From positions 1-6,500 of the forward strand of contig NZ_JABBDR010000220.1 in NCBI RefSeq assembly GCF_018854495.1: a stretch of DNA of 6,500 nucleotides, read 5' to 3'. The notes beneath the pieces are model-generated. The model made no database searches. It was given only the letters and a program-made list of their open reading frames with translations, and was not told where the DNA came from. Made by a program: the position numbers and the translations under genes. Below are positions 1 through 6,500 of the stretch, one piece after another. This DNA comes from Acidithiobacillus ferruginosus. GTDB taxonomy: Bacteria; Pseudomonadota; Gammaproteobacteria; Acidithiobacillales; Acidithiobacillaceae. How positions within the stretch are numbered: the first letter of the stretch is position 1; each line of letters starts with the position of its first letter.

Positions 1-1
1 A

Positions 2-181
2 ACCGCCGGTCAGTTGGCCAGCTCTCACCTCGTTACCGCAGCCCCCGATGAGGATACAGACGCGGTAGCCGAGAAGTTGCTGCGTAAGGATGTACATGCG
101 GTGCCGGTGGTCGATGACAGCGGTTTGTTGCTGGGTATCATCAGTCGCTCGGATATTCTTCAGCATCTGCTGAAACCCTGA
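2..181 (+). CDS. CBS-domain protein, C-terminal end (partial)
   Basis: This is the last 59 residues of a protein whose start lies upstream of the window. The reading frame is open from position 2 to a TGA at 179-181. The end of the protein contains HAVPVVDDSG, followed by LLGIISRSDIL. This is the typical second half of a CBS motif: a hydrophobic strand, a small turn, then a G-I-[IV]-[ST]-x-x-D-[IL] segment. CBS domains come in pairs and usually bind adenine nucleotides such as AMP, ATP or SAM, regulating an attached enzyme, channel or transporter or acting alone as a sensor. What is fused upstream cannot be seen, so it may be a stand-alone CBS pair or the tail of a larger protein. Only 12 bp separate the stop from tsaE, so co-transcription is likely. 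The CBS call is firm; the function is unknown. Confidence 0.75.
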   Translation, partial: TAGQLASSHLVTAAPDEDTDAVAEKLLRKDVHAVPVVDDSGLLLGIISRSDILQHLLKP

Positions 182-193
182 ACCGGGTACCGG

Positions 194-679
194 ATGCACT
201 GGGATTTTGCAGATGCAGAAGCCTGCCGGGACTGGGGGCGACGGTTTGCCCAGCGCATTCATATCCCTGCGGTGATTTATCTGGAGGGTGATCTGGGGGT
301 CGGTAAAACCACTTTGGCGCAGGCTATCTTAAAGGCGCTGGGCGTTACCCAGAACATCAAAAGCCCGACCTATACCCTGATGGAACAGTATCCGACCCGG
401 ATCGGACCGGCTCTGCATCTTGATTTGTATCGTCTGCAAGAGCCGGAGGAGCTGGAATTTATCGGTATCCGTGATTATCTGACAGAACCGTCCCTGTGGC
501 TGGTGGAATGGCCGGAGCGGGGTGCGGGTTTCCTGCCCCCTGCCGATTTGTCACTCGCCCTCCGCATTCTGGACAACGGCAGTCACCGTCTGGAGTGGCT
601 GGGGCATCAGCCCCATGTTCAGGACTGGACCATTTTCTTAACGCCCGCGTCCACCCGGAAAATCTGCCATGGCGAATGA
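194..679 (+). CDS. tsaE: TsaE, ATPase subunit of the tRNA t6A37 threonylcarbamoyl transfer complex
   Basis: TsaE works with TsaB and TsaD in the cytoplasm to add the threonylcarbamoyl group to A37 of tRNAs that read ANN codons; its ATPase activity is thought to support turnover of the complex. The 161-residue product fits the family (about 150-160). The P-loop GDLGVGKTT is at residues 32-40 (K38, T39). SPTYTL is at 57-62, HLDLYRL at 75-81 and the VEWPERG segment at 104-110. All are family hallmarks, and the EELEFIGIRDY stretch at 85-95 also matches closely. The ATG at 194 gives the expected N-terminus, although its ribosome-binding site is weak. The last 11 bp overlap mutL, suggesting translational coupling. 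In many gammaproteobacteria an N-acetylmuramoyl-L-alanine amidase gene (amiB/amiC type) lies between tsaE and mutL; it is absent here. Confidence 0.96.
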   Translation: MHWDFADAEACRDWGRRFAQRIHIPAVIYLEGDLGVGKTTLAQAILKALGVTQNIKSPTYTLMEQYPTRIGPALHLDLYRLQEPEELEFIGIRDYLTEPSLWLVEWPERGAGFLPPADLSLALRILDNGSHRLEWLGHQPHVQDWTIFLTPASTRKICHGE

Positions 680-2456
680 ACAGGCACCCCGCGTGCAGCG
701 CCTGGATGCAACATTGGCCAATCAGATTGCCGCCGGCGAGGTGGTGGAACGTCCTGCCTCCATCCTTAAAGAGCTTCTGGAAAACAGCCTGGATGCCGGA
801 GCCACGCGGATCACCATCCATCTGGAGGGTGGTGGGATGGATTTGCTCAGTGTGGAAGATGATGGTGTCGGCATCCTGGCCGAAGATCTGCCCCTCGCCC
901 TGGAGCGCCATGCCACCAGTAAAGTGGCCACCTGGGAAGACCTTCAGGCGATCCAGACCATGGGTTTCCGCGGTGAGGCCTTGCCAGCGATCGCTTCCGT
1001 CTCGCGCCTGGAACTCCTCTCGCGGGCGCGCAGCCAGAATCAGGCGGCACGGCTGCAGGTAACGGGGGGCATGGCTGCCGCTCTGGAGCCCGCAGCCAGG
1101 GCACCAGGAACCACGGTGCGTGTGGCTGATCTCTTTTTTAACGTGCCCGCACGGCGTAAATTTCTGCGTAGTCCGGCTGCCGAGTTGTCGCGCAATCAAA
1201 AGGTGTTGCGTCAGATTGCGCTGGCCAACTTCCCGGTGGCTTTTCAGCTCATTCAGAATGGCCGTTCTCTCGTGCAATTTCCCACGGCAACGGATGCAGA
1301 AAGTCGGGCAGCGCGAGTGGCCGCCATAATGGGGGAAGGCTTTCTGGCCAATGCGCTGTATATCGAACAGGAGGATCACGGCTTGTCTCTCAGCGGCTGG
1401 CTGGGCCTGCCCACCTACAACCGCGCCCGCGGAGATGAACAGTATTTTTACGTTAACGGTCGTCCGGTGCGTGATCCGGTGGTTTCCCATGCCCTGCGTG
1501 CGGCTTATAACGATGTGCTCTTTCAGGACCGTCACCCCCTTTATGCGCTTTACCTGGAGCTGCCGCCCGGGCGGGTAGATGTTAATGTACATCCCGCCAA
1601 GGCGGAGGTACGCTTTCGCGACAGCCGCGAGATACACGATTTTCTTTTTCATACTTTGCGACGGGTGATTGCGGAGCAGGGCGGGGCGCAACCACGGGTG
1701 ACCGTTCCGCTCCAGCCTTTCTCCCAAGGCCCGACCGCTACCAAAAGTCCTGCTTACGTCCCGACTCAGCGGTCGCTGAACGCTGCTGTGCAGGAGAGTG
1801 CCGGGGCCTATTGGGAACATCTAGTGGCGCCGGTGATGACTTCCGTACCACCCCCTGAATTGCCAGCGGCACCTGCCCAGGAACTGGCCCCGAACTACCC
1901 CCTCGGACAGGCCATCGGGCAGATTCACGCACGTTTCATCCTCGCCCAGAACAGCGAGGGGATGATTCTCATCGATCAGCACGCAGCTCATGAACGCATC
2001 CTCTACGAGAAGATGAAGAATAGGTCTCAACAGAATGAGAAGCAGGTGTTTATTATTCCTGAATACGTGCATGTAACCGCGGCGCAAATGACGCGCTTCG
2101 GCAAACGACAGGCCGATCTGCAAGCCGCCGGGCTGGAAATCAGTGTTGCCGGTCCCGGTACCCTGGCCATTCATGCGGCCCCCAAAGCTATCGCGGCCGC
2201 CACCTATGGGCAGATTGTCGCTGATATTCTTGCGGAAGAGCCCGCCTGGGCCGAGGGAGATGGTGACGCCGTCCTCGCCGACATGGCCTGCCGTGCCGCC
2301 ATCAAGACAAACCACCGCCTCAATCTCGAAGAGATGAACAGCCTGTTGCGCCAACTGGAGGCCACCCCGCGTTTCGGGCAGTGCAATCATGGGCGACCGA
2401 CGGTAGTGCATTTTTCCTTGGCCGATCTCGATCGGCTCTTTCTCCGCGGGCGATGA
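669..2456 (+). CDS. mutL: MutL, DNA mismatch repair protein of the endonuclease type
   Basis: MutL couples mismatch recognition by MutS to strand removal. The product is 595 residues. The N-terminal GHKL ATPase is complete: AAGEVVERPAS at 21-31, catalytic-type E35 and N39 in KELLENSLDAGAT, EDDGVGI at 63-69, RHATSK at 80-85 and GFRGEAL at 99-105. K311 in VNVHPAKAEVRF matches the conserved lysine of the second ATPase domain. A proline- and alanine-rich linker covers roughly residues 340-405. The C-terminal dimerisation domain carries the metal-binding endonuclease set: DQHA(x2)E(x4)E at 436-447, ACRAAIK around C541, CNHGRPT at 572-578 and a terminal FLR at 591-593. QVFIIP at 459-464 fits the Qxx[LI]xP sliding-clamp-binding motif. 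E. coli MutL lacks the nuclease set, so this protein resembles MutL of species without MutH. The ATG at 669 lies inside tsaE, with GGAAA at about 656-660 as a plausible ribosome-binding site. The stop overlaps the miaA start. Confidence 0.99.
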   Translation: MANEQAPRVQRLDATLANQIAAGEVVERPASILKELLENSLDAGATRITIHLEGGGMDLLSVEDDGVGILAEDLPLALERHATSKVATWEDLQAIQTMGFRGEALPAIASVSRLELLSRARSQNQAARLQVTGGMAAALEPAARAPGTTVRVADLFFNVPARRKFLRSPAAELSRNQKVLRQIALANFPVAFQLIQNGRSLVQFPTATDAESRAARVAAIMGEGFLANALYIEQEDHGLSLSGWLGLPTYNRARGDEQYFYVNGRPVRDPVVSHALRAAYNDVLFQDRHPLYALYLELPPGRVDVNVHPAKAEVRFRDSREIHDFLFHTLRRVIAEQGGAQPRVTVPLQPFSQGPTATKSPAYVPTQRSLNAAVQESAGAYWEHLVAPVMTSVPPPELPAAPAQELAPNYPLGQAIGQIHARFILAQNSEGMILIDQHAAHERILYEKMKNRSQQNEKQVFIIPEYVHVTAAQMTRFGKRQADLQAAGLEISVAGPGTLAIHAAPKAIAAATYGQIVADILAEEPAWAEGDGDAVLADMACRAAIKTNHRLNLEEMNSLLRQLEATPRFGQCNHGRPTVVHFSLADLDRLFLRGR

Positions 2457-3421
2457 TTCCTGCCATTTTTCTGATGGGTCCGACGGCCAGCGGTAAGACC
2501 GAACTGGCCGTAAGCCTTGCCGATGCGTTGCCCATAGACATTATCAGTGTCGATTCGTTGCTGGCATATCGTCATTTCGATATCGGCAGTGCCAAACCCA
2601 GCCTCGCCCTGCGCCAGCAATATCCCCACGCGCTGGTCGATATCCGGGAGCCCGACGAGCCCTATTCGGCGGGCCTGTTTCGGGAAGATGCCCTGCGCTG
2701 TATTGCGCTGGCGCGGGAACGCGGTCGCATCCCCTTGCTGGTCGGCGGCACGGGCCTGTATTTTCGCGCGCTGGAGTGTGGTATTGATACGTTACCCCCC
2801 GCCGATCCCGCCTTGCGCCAGAGTCTGATGGCGTTAGCAGAGACGGCGGGATGGCCCGCACTACACCAGCGCCTCGCGACCCTGGATCCGGAGACCGCCG
2901 CGGGTATCGCCCCCCATGACCGGCAACGCATTCAACGCGCCCTGGAAATCATCCTCGGCTCGGGGCAGACGATCAGCGGGGCACGCCACTGGCAAGGTAC
3001 ATTCCCCGGCCCGCTCTGCAAAATCATCCTGCGTCCGCCAAGAAGCTGGTTACATCAGCGTATCACTCAGCGCTTTGACGTCATGCTGAACGAGGGATTT
3101 CTGGACGAAATTGCCGACCTGAGCGCGCGTCACTACGCGCCGGAGTTACCCGCCATGCGCGCCGTGGGTTACCGCCAATACTTCGCCTGGCATGACGGCC
3201 TCTGCAACGCCGCAGAGGCTTACCAGGCGGCACTGGCGGCGACCCGCCAACTGGCCAAGCGCCAGGATACCTGGTTTAAGAGGGAATCGGCGCATTATTA
3301 TCTCGATCCATCCCGCGACGACGCATTATCTCTGTTATTGCAGATGGCCAGCCGACCCGAACAGGGCGAGGTGCATTCCATCGGATGGGACAACGGAGGT
3401 GAAGTGGATGAAACCGGATGA
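2453..3421 (+). CDS. miaA: MiaA, tRNA dimethylallyltransferase
   Basis: MiaA transfers the dimethylallyl group from DMAPP to N6 of A37 in tRNAs reading UNN codons, giving i6A37. From the ATG at 2453 the product is 322 residues, normal for the family. Visible motifs are the P-loop GPTASGKT (9-16), ISVDSLLAYR followed by DIGSAKP (31-49; D34 in the catalytic position), VGGTGLYFRAL, DRQRIQRALE, and the C-terminal MRAVGYRQ and ATRQLAKRQDTW segments that contact the tRNA and close the active site. The frame stays open upstream to an ATG at 2381, but that would add 24 residues lying inside the mutL coding sequence. The 2453 start forms an ATGA overlap with the mutL stop and puts the P-loop at the usual distance, so I chose it. 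The order mutL-miaA is widely conserved. In many Proteobacteria hfq follows miaA; here it does not. Confidence 0.97.
   Translation: MIPAIFLMGPTASGKTELAVSLADALPIDIISVDSLLAYRHFDIGSAKPSLALRQQYPHALVDIREPDEPYSAGLFREDALRCIALARERGRIPLLVGGTGLYFRALECGIDTLPPADPALRQSLMALAETAGWPALHQRLATLDPETAAGIAPHDRQRIQRALEIILGSGQTISGARHWQGTFPGPLCKIILRPPRSWLHQRITQRFDVMLNEGFLDEIADLSARHYAPELPAMRAVGYRQYFAWHDGLCNAAEAYQAALAATRQLAKRQDTWFKRESAHYYLDPSRDDALSLLLQMASRPEQGEVHSIGWDNGGEVDETG
3395..3410 (+). promoter_or_regulatory. Strong ribosome-binding site with ATG, inside the end of miaA
   Basis: GGAGG at 3395-3399, continuing as GGAGGTG, lies 8 nt upstream of an ATG at 3408. This is the best Shine-Dalgarno match I noticed in the window, better than those in front of the recognised genes. 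It sits in the last codons of miaA, out of frame with it, as expected for a coupled downstream gene. The frame it would start is the doubtful one described at 3408-3616. The purine run could also be chance, since it encodes Gly-Gly-Glu in MiaA. Confidence 0.35.
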
Positions 3422-3519
3422 ACGCATCCATAACGGGGAGCCCGACGGATGGGCTGGGACCTCGAGGAAGTCGACCAGCCTTCCGTCGCCCAGTTGCAGG
3501 CTTAGATCTGACACGGTCC

Positions 3520-3548
3520 TGACATCAACATCGGCGCGCCGGATGTCA
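3520..3548 (+). other. Stem-loop in the miaA-ndk gap
   Basis: A perfect 7-bp inverted repeat, TGACATC (3520-3526) and GATGTCA (3542-3548), encloses a 15-nt loop that contains the 8-bp palindrome GGCGCGCC at 3533-3540. It is not followed by a T-run, so it does not look like an intrinsic terminator. It could be a weak operator or RNA structure in the ndk leader, or chance in GC-rich DNA. No known regulator site is recognised. Confidence 0.22.
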
Positions 3549-3558
3549 ATGCGCCGGA

Positions 3559-3587
3559 TTGCCAGCGAATACGCAGAATGCTAGCCT
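3559..3587 (+). promoter_or_regulatory. Candidate sigma-70-type promoter for ndk
   Basis: TTGCCA at 3559-3564 matches the -35 consensus in five of six positions. It is followed by a 17-bp spacer and TAGCCT at 3582-3587. That -10 is poor (three of six) but is preceded by TG at 3579-3580, giving an extended -10 form. Transcription would start near 3594, about 30 nt before the ndk ATG. Its position in the only sizeable gap of the window makes a promoter plausible, but the match alone is weak. Confidence 0.3.
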
Positions 3588-3623
3588 ATGGCCACTCTGA
3601 CTTTTACCCCCATTGAGGATCTT

Positions 3624-4049
3624 ATGGCTGTTGAGCGCACCCTTTCCATTATCAAACCCGATGCCGTTCAGAAAAATGCCATCGGTGCCATTCTTGGTCG
3701 CTTCGAGAAGGCGGGGCTGCGCATCGCAGCCGCCAAGATGTTGCACCTCAGTCGCGATGACGCGGGTGGGTTTTATGCGGTGCACCAGGCCCGGTCTTTT
3801 TACGGCGAGTTGTGCGACTTCATGAGCAGCGGTCCGGTATTGGTTACGGTACTGGAAGGTGAGGGTGCCATCGCCAAAAACCGTGATCTGATGGGCGCTA
3901 CCAACCCCAAGGATGCCGCTGCAGGAACGATTCGTGCCGACTTTGCCGACAGCATTGATGCCAACGCCGTGCATGGTTCAGACAGTGCCGAGACTGCGGC
4001 ATGGGAAATCAGTTACTTTTTTGGTCAACGGGAGATTTTTGCGCACTGA
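3624..4049 (+). CDS. ndk: Nucleoside diphosphate kinase
   Basis: Ndk moves the gamma-phosphate from ATP to NDPs and dNDPs through a phosphohistidine, balancing cytoplasmic NTP and dNTP pools. From the ATG at 3624 the product is 141 residues, the usual bacterial size. [12 protein letters not shown] at 4-15 includes K11, Y51 lies in GGFYAVH, GATNP is at 91-95, and the catalytic H117 lies in [10 protein letters not shown]. An in-frame ATG at 3588 would add 12 residues not expected in the family. The start at 3624 gives the canonical MAVERT N-terminus and has GAGGA at 3615-3619 five bases upstream, so it is preferred. The gene abuts rlmN with no gap. The order ndk-rlmN-pilF-rodZ is common in beta- and gammaproteobacteria. 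A separate promoter may lie just upstream (3559-3587). Confidence 0.98.
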   Translation: MAVERTLSIIKPDAVQKNAIGAILGRFEKAGLRIAAAKMLHLSRDDAGGFYAVHQARSFYGELCDFMSSGPVLVTVLEGEGAIAKNRDLMGATNPKDAAAGTIRADFADSIDANAVHGSDSAETAAWEISYFFGQREIFAH

Positions 4050-5141
4050 ATGATGGGCGATTTTTTGGTGGTTGCTCCGGCCGAAAGGCCACACCTGCTG
4101 GGACTGGGTCGCCAGTCCCTCGCTAAGTTGTTGCGTACCTGGGGAGAGTCCCCCTTTCGTGCCAACCAGATTTTGCAATGGCTGCATACCCGTCAGGTGA
4201 CGGATTTCGCGGCCATGACCAACATCAGTAAAACCCTTCGCGCTCGCCTCGCCGCAGAAACCCGCATCGACACGCCGGAAATTATCGCCGATCAGACAGC
4301 GGCGGACCGCACTCGCAAATGGCTGCTCCGGTTGCCCGATGGCAATGCCATAGAAACTGTTTTCATTCCCGGAGAAGATCGTGGTACGCTGTGCATCTCT
4401 TCGCAGGTAGGCTGTTCTCTGGCCTGCAGTTTCTGTGCTACTGGCGCGCAGGGGCTCAGCCGCAACCTCGAAACCCATGAAATTATCGCGCAGGTGCGGG
4501 TGGCGCGCGATTTTTTGGGCCTGGACGCGATCACCAATATCGTTTTCATGGGCATGGGCGAACCGATGCTCAATTTGCGCGAGGTATTACCGGCGCTGGA
4601 TTTGTTGCGCGACGATTATGCCTACGGCTTTGGCGCGCGGCGCATTACCGTCAGCACCGCAGGTGTGGTGCCCGGTATGGATCGACTGGGTGCCGAAGGC
4701 CCGGTCAATCTCGCGATCAGTTTGCACGCCAGCCGTGATGAAATCCGCGACATTCTCGTGCCGGTAAACCGCCACTACCCGCTGGCAGAGCTGCTCGCCG
4801 CCTGCCGCCGCTATCCTTTGCCGCCCCGACGCCGCATCACCTTTGAATATGTGATGCTGGAGGGTGTCAATGACGCCGATTCCCATGCGGGAGAACTCCT
4901 CCGCTTGTTGCGAGACATCCCGGCCATGGTGAATTTGATTCCCTTCAACCCCTTTCCCGGCTCAGATTATAAACGGTCGCCGCAAGTGCGCATCGATGCT
5001 TTTCGCGATATCATTCTGCGCGGTAACGTAATGACGGTGACGCGCCGGCCACGTGGTGACGACATCGCTGCCGCCTGTGGTCAGTTGGCCGGACAGGTGC
5101 GCGCCGGCCGTCGCAGTATTCCCTTGGCAGTGCATTCATGA
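4050..5141 (+). CDS. rlmN: RlmN, dual-specificity rRNA/tRNA adenine C2-methyltransferase (radical SAM)
   Basis: RlmN makes 2-methyladenosine at A2503 of 23S rRNA and at A37 of a subset of tRNAs, using a [4Fe-4S] cluster and a cysteine-borne methyl group. The 363-residue product has the cluster motif CSLACSFC at 122-129 (C122, C126, C129). It also has C115 in [10 protein letters not shown], and C343 in the C-terminal [12 protein letters not shown]; the latter two match the catalytic pair C118 and C355 of E. coli RlmN. GMGEP (about residues 170-174), ISLHASRDE and [11 protein letters not shown] are further family landmarks. C115 and C343 and the overall match favour RlmN over the resistance methyltransferase Cfr, which shares the chemistry. 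The ATG at 4050 immediately follows the ndk stop; an ATG one codon later is equally possible. GGGAG at about 4030-4034 is a rather distant ribosome-binding site, so coupling to ndk is likely. The stop overlaps pilF as ATGA. Confidence 0.98.
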   Translation: MMGDFLVVAPAERPHLLGLGRQSLAKLLRTWGESPFRANQILQWLHTRQVTDFAAMTNISKTLRARLAAETRIDTPEIIADQTAADRTRKWLLRLPDGNAIETVFIPGEDRGTLCISSQVGCSLACSFCATGAQGLSRNLETHEIIAQVRVARDFLGLDAITNIVFMGMGEPMLNLREVLPALDLLRDDYAYGFGARRITVSTAGVVPGMDRLGAEGPVNLAISLHASRDEIRDILVPVNRHYPLAELLAACRRYPLPPRRRITFEYVMLEGVNDADSHAGELLRLLRDIPAMVNLIPFNPFPGSDYKRSPQVRIDAFRDIILRGNVMTVTRRPRGDDIAAACGQLAGQVRAGRRSIPLAVHS

Positions 5142-5983
5142 AAAGACTTCTGGGACTGGGGGCTGGCGTACTTCTGCTGAGTGGCTGTGGGCTTTTTGGT
5201 GGCAAAGGAGCGGGATTGACGCCCGATCAGCAAATGGCTGCCTATATTGCCCATGAACACAAGGCCAACGCTTCCGCTTCAGACTTCAGGCCGACACCCG
5301 TCAATAGCGATAAAGCCAAGGCCGGTATCTACACGTCTCTCGGGGCCGCTTATTTGCAGAATGGCCATCCCCGGCAGGCGATCCGGGAACTGCAGTTGGC
5401 GATTGCCGCTAACAGCCGTTATGCCAATGCGTACAATGTCATGGGTCTGGCCTACGAACAGTTGCAGCAGCGTGATCTGGCCCGCAGCGCCTTTCGCCGG
5501 GCACTCTCCATAGACGCAAAAAACCCCGAGTACCTCAATAACTACGGCGCATTTCTCATCAACTCCCGCAACTATGCCGAGGCGATTATCGAGCTGAAAC
5601 GGGCCACGTCCGATCCGCTATACAGCACGCCGCAGTTCGCCTGGACCAACCTCGCACAGGCCTACGCAGGGCTCAAGGACTTGTCGGCGGCACGTGATGC
5701 CCTGAACCGGGCACTTTATCTGGTACCCAACTATCCGCCAGCCCTGCTGATGCTTGCCGAATTGGATTATAAGGACGGTAAAGCAGATGCCGCTTTCGCC
5801 CATTTGCAGGTGGTTCTGGCGCAGGAGCCGGATAACGCTGACGCGCTCTTGCTGGCGGGGCGGATTGCCGCCCTGCAGGGGCGGACAACTCAGGCACAGT
5901 CCCTTTGGCAGCGTTGTGTGACTGCTTCGCCCTATTCCGCAGCAGGCAAGCAGGCGCAGCAACTGCTGCTGCATAACGGTTGA
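5138..5983 (+). CDS. pilF: PilF/PilW-type TPR lipoprotein for type IV pilus biogenesis
   Basis: PilF (PilW) is an outer-membrane lipoprotein that acts as pilotin for assembly of the PilQ secretin and stabilises type IV pili. The 281-residue product starts with a lipoprotein signal: positive MKR, a hydrophobic stretch and the lipobox LSGC, with the lipidated cysteine at C17. Position +2 is Gly, not Asp, which agrees with outer-membrane sorting by the Lol system in enterobacterial rules. From about residue 62 to 265 there are about six 34-residue TPR units, for example [26 protein letters not shown] and [13 protein letters not shown], each with the small/large pattern and a proline near the unit end. 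The family assignment comes from signal, TPR array, length and position between rlmN and rodZ, where pilF is commonly found. TPR proteins diverge quickly, so the pilus role is inferred. The ATG at 5138 overlaps the rlmN stop by 4 bp, which implies coupling. Confidence 0.9.
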   Translation: MKRLLGLGAGVLLLSGCGLFGGKGAGLTPDQQMAAYIAHEHKANASASDFRPTPVNSDKAKAGIYTSLGAAYLQNGHPRQAIRELQLAIAANSRYANAYNVMGLAYEQLQQRDLARSAFRRALSIDAKNPEYLNNYGAFLINSRNYAEAIIELKRATSDPLYSTPQFAWTNLAQAYAGLKDLSAARDALNRALYLVPNYPPALLMLAELDYKDGKADAAFAHLQVVLAQEPDNADALLLAGRIAALQGRTTQAQSLWQRCVTASPYSAAGKQAQQLLLHNG

Positions 5984-5994
5984 GACGATACGCC

Positions 5995-6500
5995 ATGGAT
6001 ATGACAACAGAAAACGAAACTTCTCAGGACTTGCGGGCGGCAAGGGAGGCACATGGCTGGAGTCTTCGCCAAGTCGCAGAGCGGATGCATATCACCGAAG
6101 CTCAGGTAAAGGGTCTGGAAGAGGGTGATTATACGGCTCTGCCAGGAGCCGCTTTCGCGCGTGGTTTCCTGAAGAATTACGCGCGGCTGCTGGGCCTGGA
6201 TCCGGAACCGCTGCTGAAGACGTATGATGCCTCCAATGAGGGGTCGGGGTTGCATCCGTCGGAAACGGTGTTGCCCACCAGCGAAGGGCCGCTGTTGGAT
6301 TACAGCCGACGCGTACTGATTTTTTCCGTATTGATCGTGATAGGCGTTATTGCGGTCGCCTGGTGGGTCTGGAGTCATCAGCAGGTGCAGGGCCTGCCTA
6401 CCACGGCGGTTTCGCCTATGGTGGCAAAACATCCGGCGGCTTCCGCTAAGGTAGTTACCATGGCGCCCGGCGTGTCAGCCGCTGCCCCGGTGCCGGCGAT
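5995..6500 (+). CDS. rodZ: RodZ-type cell-shape protein, N-terminal part (cut by window end)
   Basis: RodZ is a bitopic inner-membrane protein that links cytoplasmic MreB filaments to the peptidoglycan elongation machinery. The first 168 residues are present and the frame is still open at 6500. Residues 11-80 form an HTH_25-like helix-turn-helix: LRAAREAHGWSLRQVAERM, ITEAQVKGLEEGDY, LPGAAFARGFLKNYARLLGL. F54 and F58 align by eye with F60 and Y64 of E. coli RodZ, the aromatic residues that contact MreB. A linker leads to one membrane segment at about 107-126 (IFSVLIVIGVIAVAWWVW), preceded by two arginines, so the N-terminus is cytoplasmic. A low-complexity Ala/Pro/Val-rich periplasmic linker follows. 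The C-terminal periplasmic beta domain would lie beyond the window. The ATG at 5995 is 11 bp after pilF; a second ATG at 6001 is possible. The HTH is not expected to act mainly as a classical DNA-binding repressor domain. Confidence 0.92.
   Translation, partial: MDMTTENETSQDLRAAREAHGWSLRQVAERMHITEAQVKGLEEGDYTALPGAAFARGFLKNYARLLGLDPEPLLKTYDASNEGSGLHPSETVLPTSEGPLLDYSRRVLIFSVLIVIGVIAVAWWVWSHQQVQGLPTTAVSPMVAKHPAASAKVVTMAPGVSAAAPVPA

Larger units (their letters stand above)
3408..3616 (+). pseudogene. Possible decayed small gene between miaA and ndk, product not recognised
   Basis: I do not recognise a family. The ATG at 3408 follows a strong ribosome-binding site and opens a 58-codon frame ending at 3584. 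It begins MKPDERIHNGEPDG, but after about codon 14 it becomes a Ser/Arg/Thr-rich run of the kind seen in wrong frames. The protein-like text moves to another frame: from 3449, MGWDLEEVDQPSVAQLQA, then TAG at 3503 and TGA at 3509. The same frame resumes with PDINIGAPDVNAPDCQRIRR and ends in a TGA at 3614-3616, just before ndk. A third frame bridges the two stops with LDLTRS. Read together this suggests a protein of about 70 residues broken by two or three small indels. It could instead be a non-coding leader with chance open frames, or contain sequencing errors. A 9-bp direct repeat, GCGCCGGAT, occurs at 3536 and 3551. No similarity to Hfq is visible, although hfq often occupies this position. 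Confidence 0.28.

Noticed and set aside
459..1820. Long open frame on the minus strand (453 codons) opposite tsaE and mutL
   Set aside because: tsaE and mutL are unambiguous by motif on the + strand. The minus-strand translation shows no recognisable domain and is rich in Arg, Gly, His and Pro, as expected for a shadow frame in GC-rich coding DNA.
2381..2452. Upstream in-frame ATG that would extend MiaA by 24 residues
   Set aside because: The extension lies wholly inside the conserved end of mutL and pushes the P-loop away from its usual position near the N-terminus. The ATGA junction at 2453 is the standard arrangement.
3439..3455. Small hairpin AGCCC/GGGCT just after miaA, considered as a terminator
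   Set aside because: The stem is only 5 bp and no T-run follows. It does not meet the pattern of an intrinsic terminator.
3418..3522. 34-codon frame whose ATG overlaps the miaA stop as ATGA
   Set aside because: The overlap looks like coupling, but the translation is Arg/Gly/Pro-rich with no protein-like pattern, and the better ribosome-binding site belongs to the ATG at 3408.
3588..3623. Upstream in-frame ATG that would extend Ndk by 12 residues
   Set aside because: Ndk proteins start with a short segment before the [11 protein letters not shown] block, and the GAGGA ribosome-binding site is correctly spaced for the ATG at 3624.
5992..6250. Helix-turn-helix at the start of the last gene, considered as a transcription repressor
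   Set aside because: The domain is followed by a single membrane segment and an Ala/Pro-rich linker, and the gene follows pilF. This is the RodZ architecture, where the HTH fold mainly binds MreB.
5932..6432. Minus-strand open frame of 166 codons opposite the end of pilF and rodZ
   Set aside because: It mirrors the clear rodZ coding frame, which has HTH, conserved aromatic residues and a membrane segment. The antisense product shows no family features.

Overview
This is an ordinary, densely packed stretch of a bacterial chromosome. All recognisable genes are on the + strand. The moderately high GC, the gene order ndk-rlmN-pilF-rodZ and the block tsaE-mutL-miaA point to the gamma/beta-proteobacterial side of the Proteobacteria. 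My best guess is an Acidithiobacillus-like organism. That guess rests on overall protein look and gene order, not on a search.

Layout. Positions 1-181 hold the tail of a CBS-domain protein. Then comes tsaE (194-679), which overlaps mutL (669-2456) by 11 bp. mutL overlaps miaA (2453-3421) by an ATGA start/stop junction. A gap of about 200 bp (3422-3623) follows. It contains no intact convincing gene, but it does hold a strong ribosome-binding site, a short reading frame that appears broken, a stem-loop and a possible promoter. The second block is ndk (3624-4049), rlmN (4050-5141, directly abutting), pilF (5138-5983, ATGA overlap) and rodZ (5995 to past the window end). No stretch over 300 bp lacks a gene. 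I saw no tRNA, rRNA, CRISPR array, insertion sequence or other mobile element.

How the genes work together. Three of the eight products (TsaE, MiaA, RlmN) act on position 37 of tRNAs, next to the anticodon. MutL is the mismatch-repair coordinator and has the complete signature of the endonuclease-type family, so strand nicking is probably done by MutL itself rather than by MutH. Ndk balances nucleoside triphosphate pools. PilF (outer-membrane lipoprotein for type IV pilus secretin assembly) and RodZ (MreB-linked cell-shape protein) form the envelope part. The blocks look like two transcription units, or one unit with an internal promoter before ndk.

I did not find an undescribed system here. 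The points most worth a second look are the apparently decayed small gene between miaA and ndk, and the endonuclease and clamp-binding motifs of MutL.
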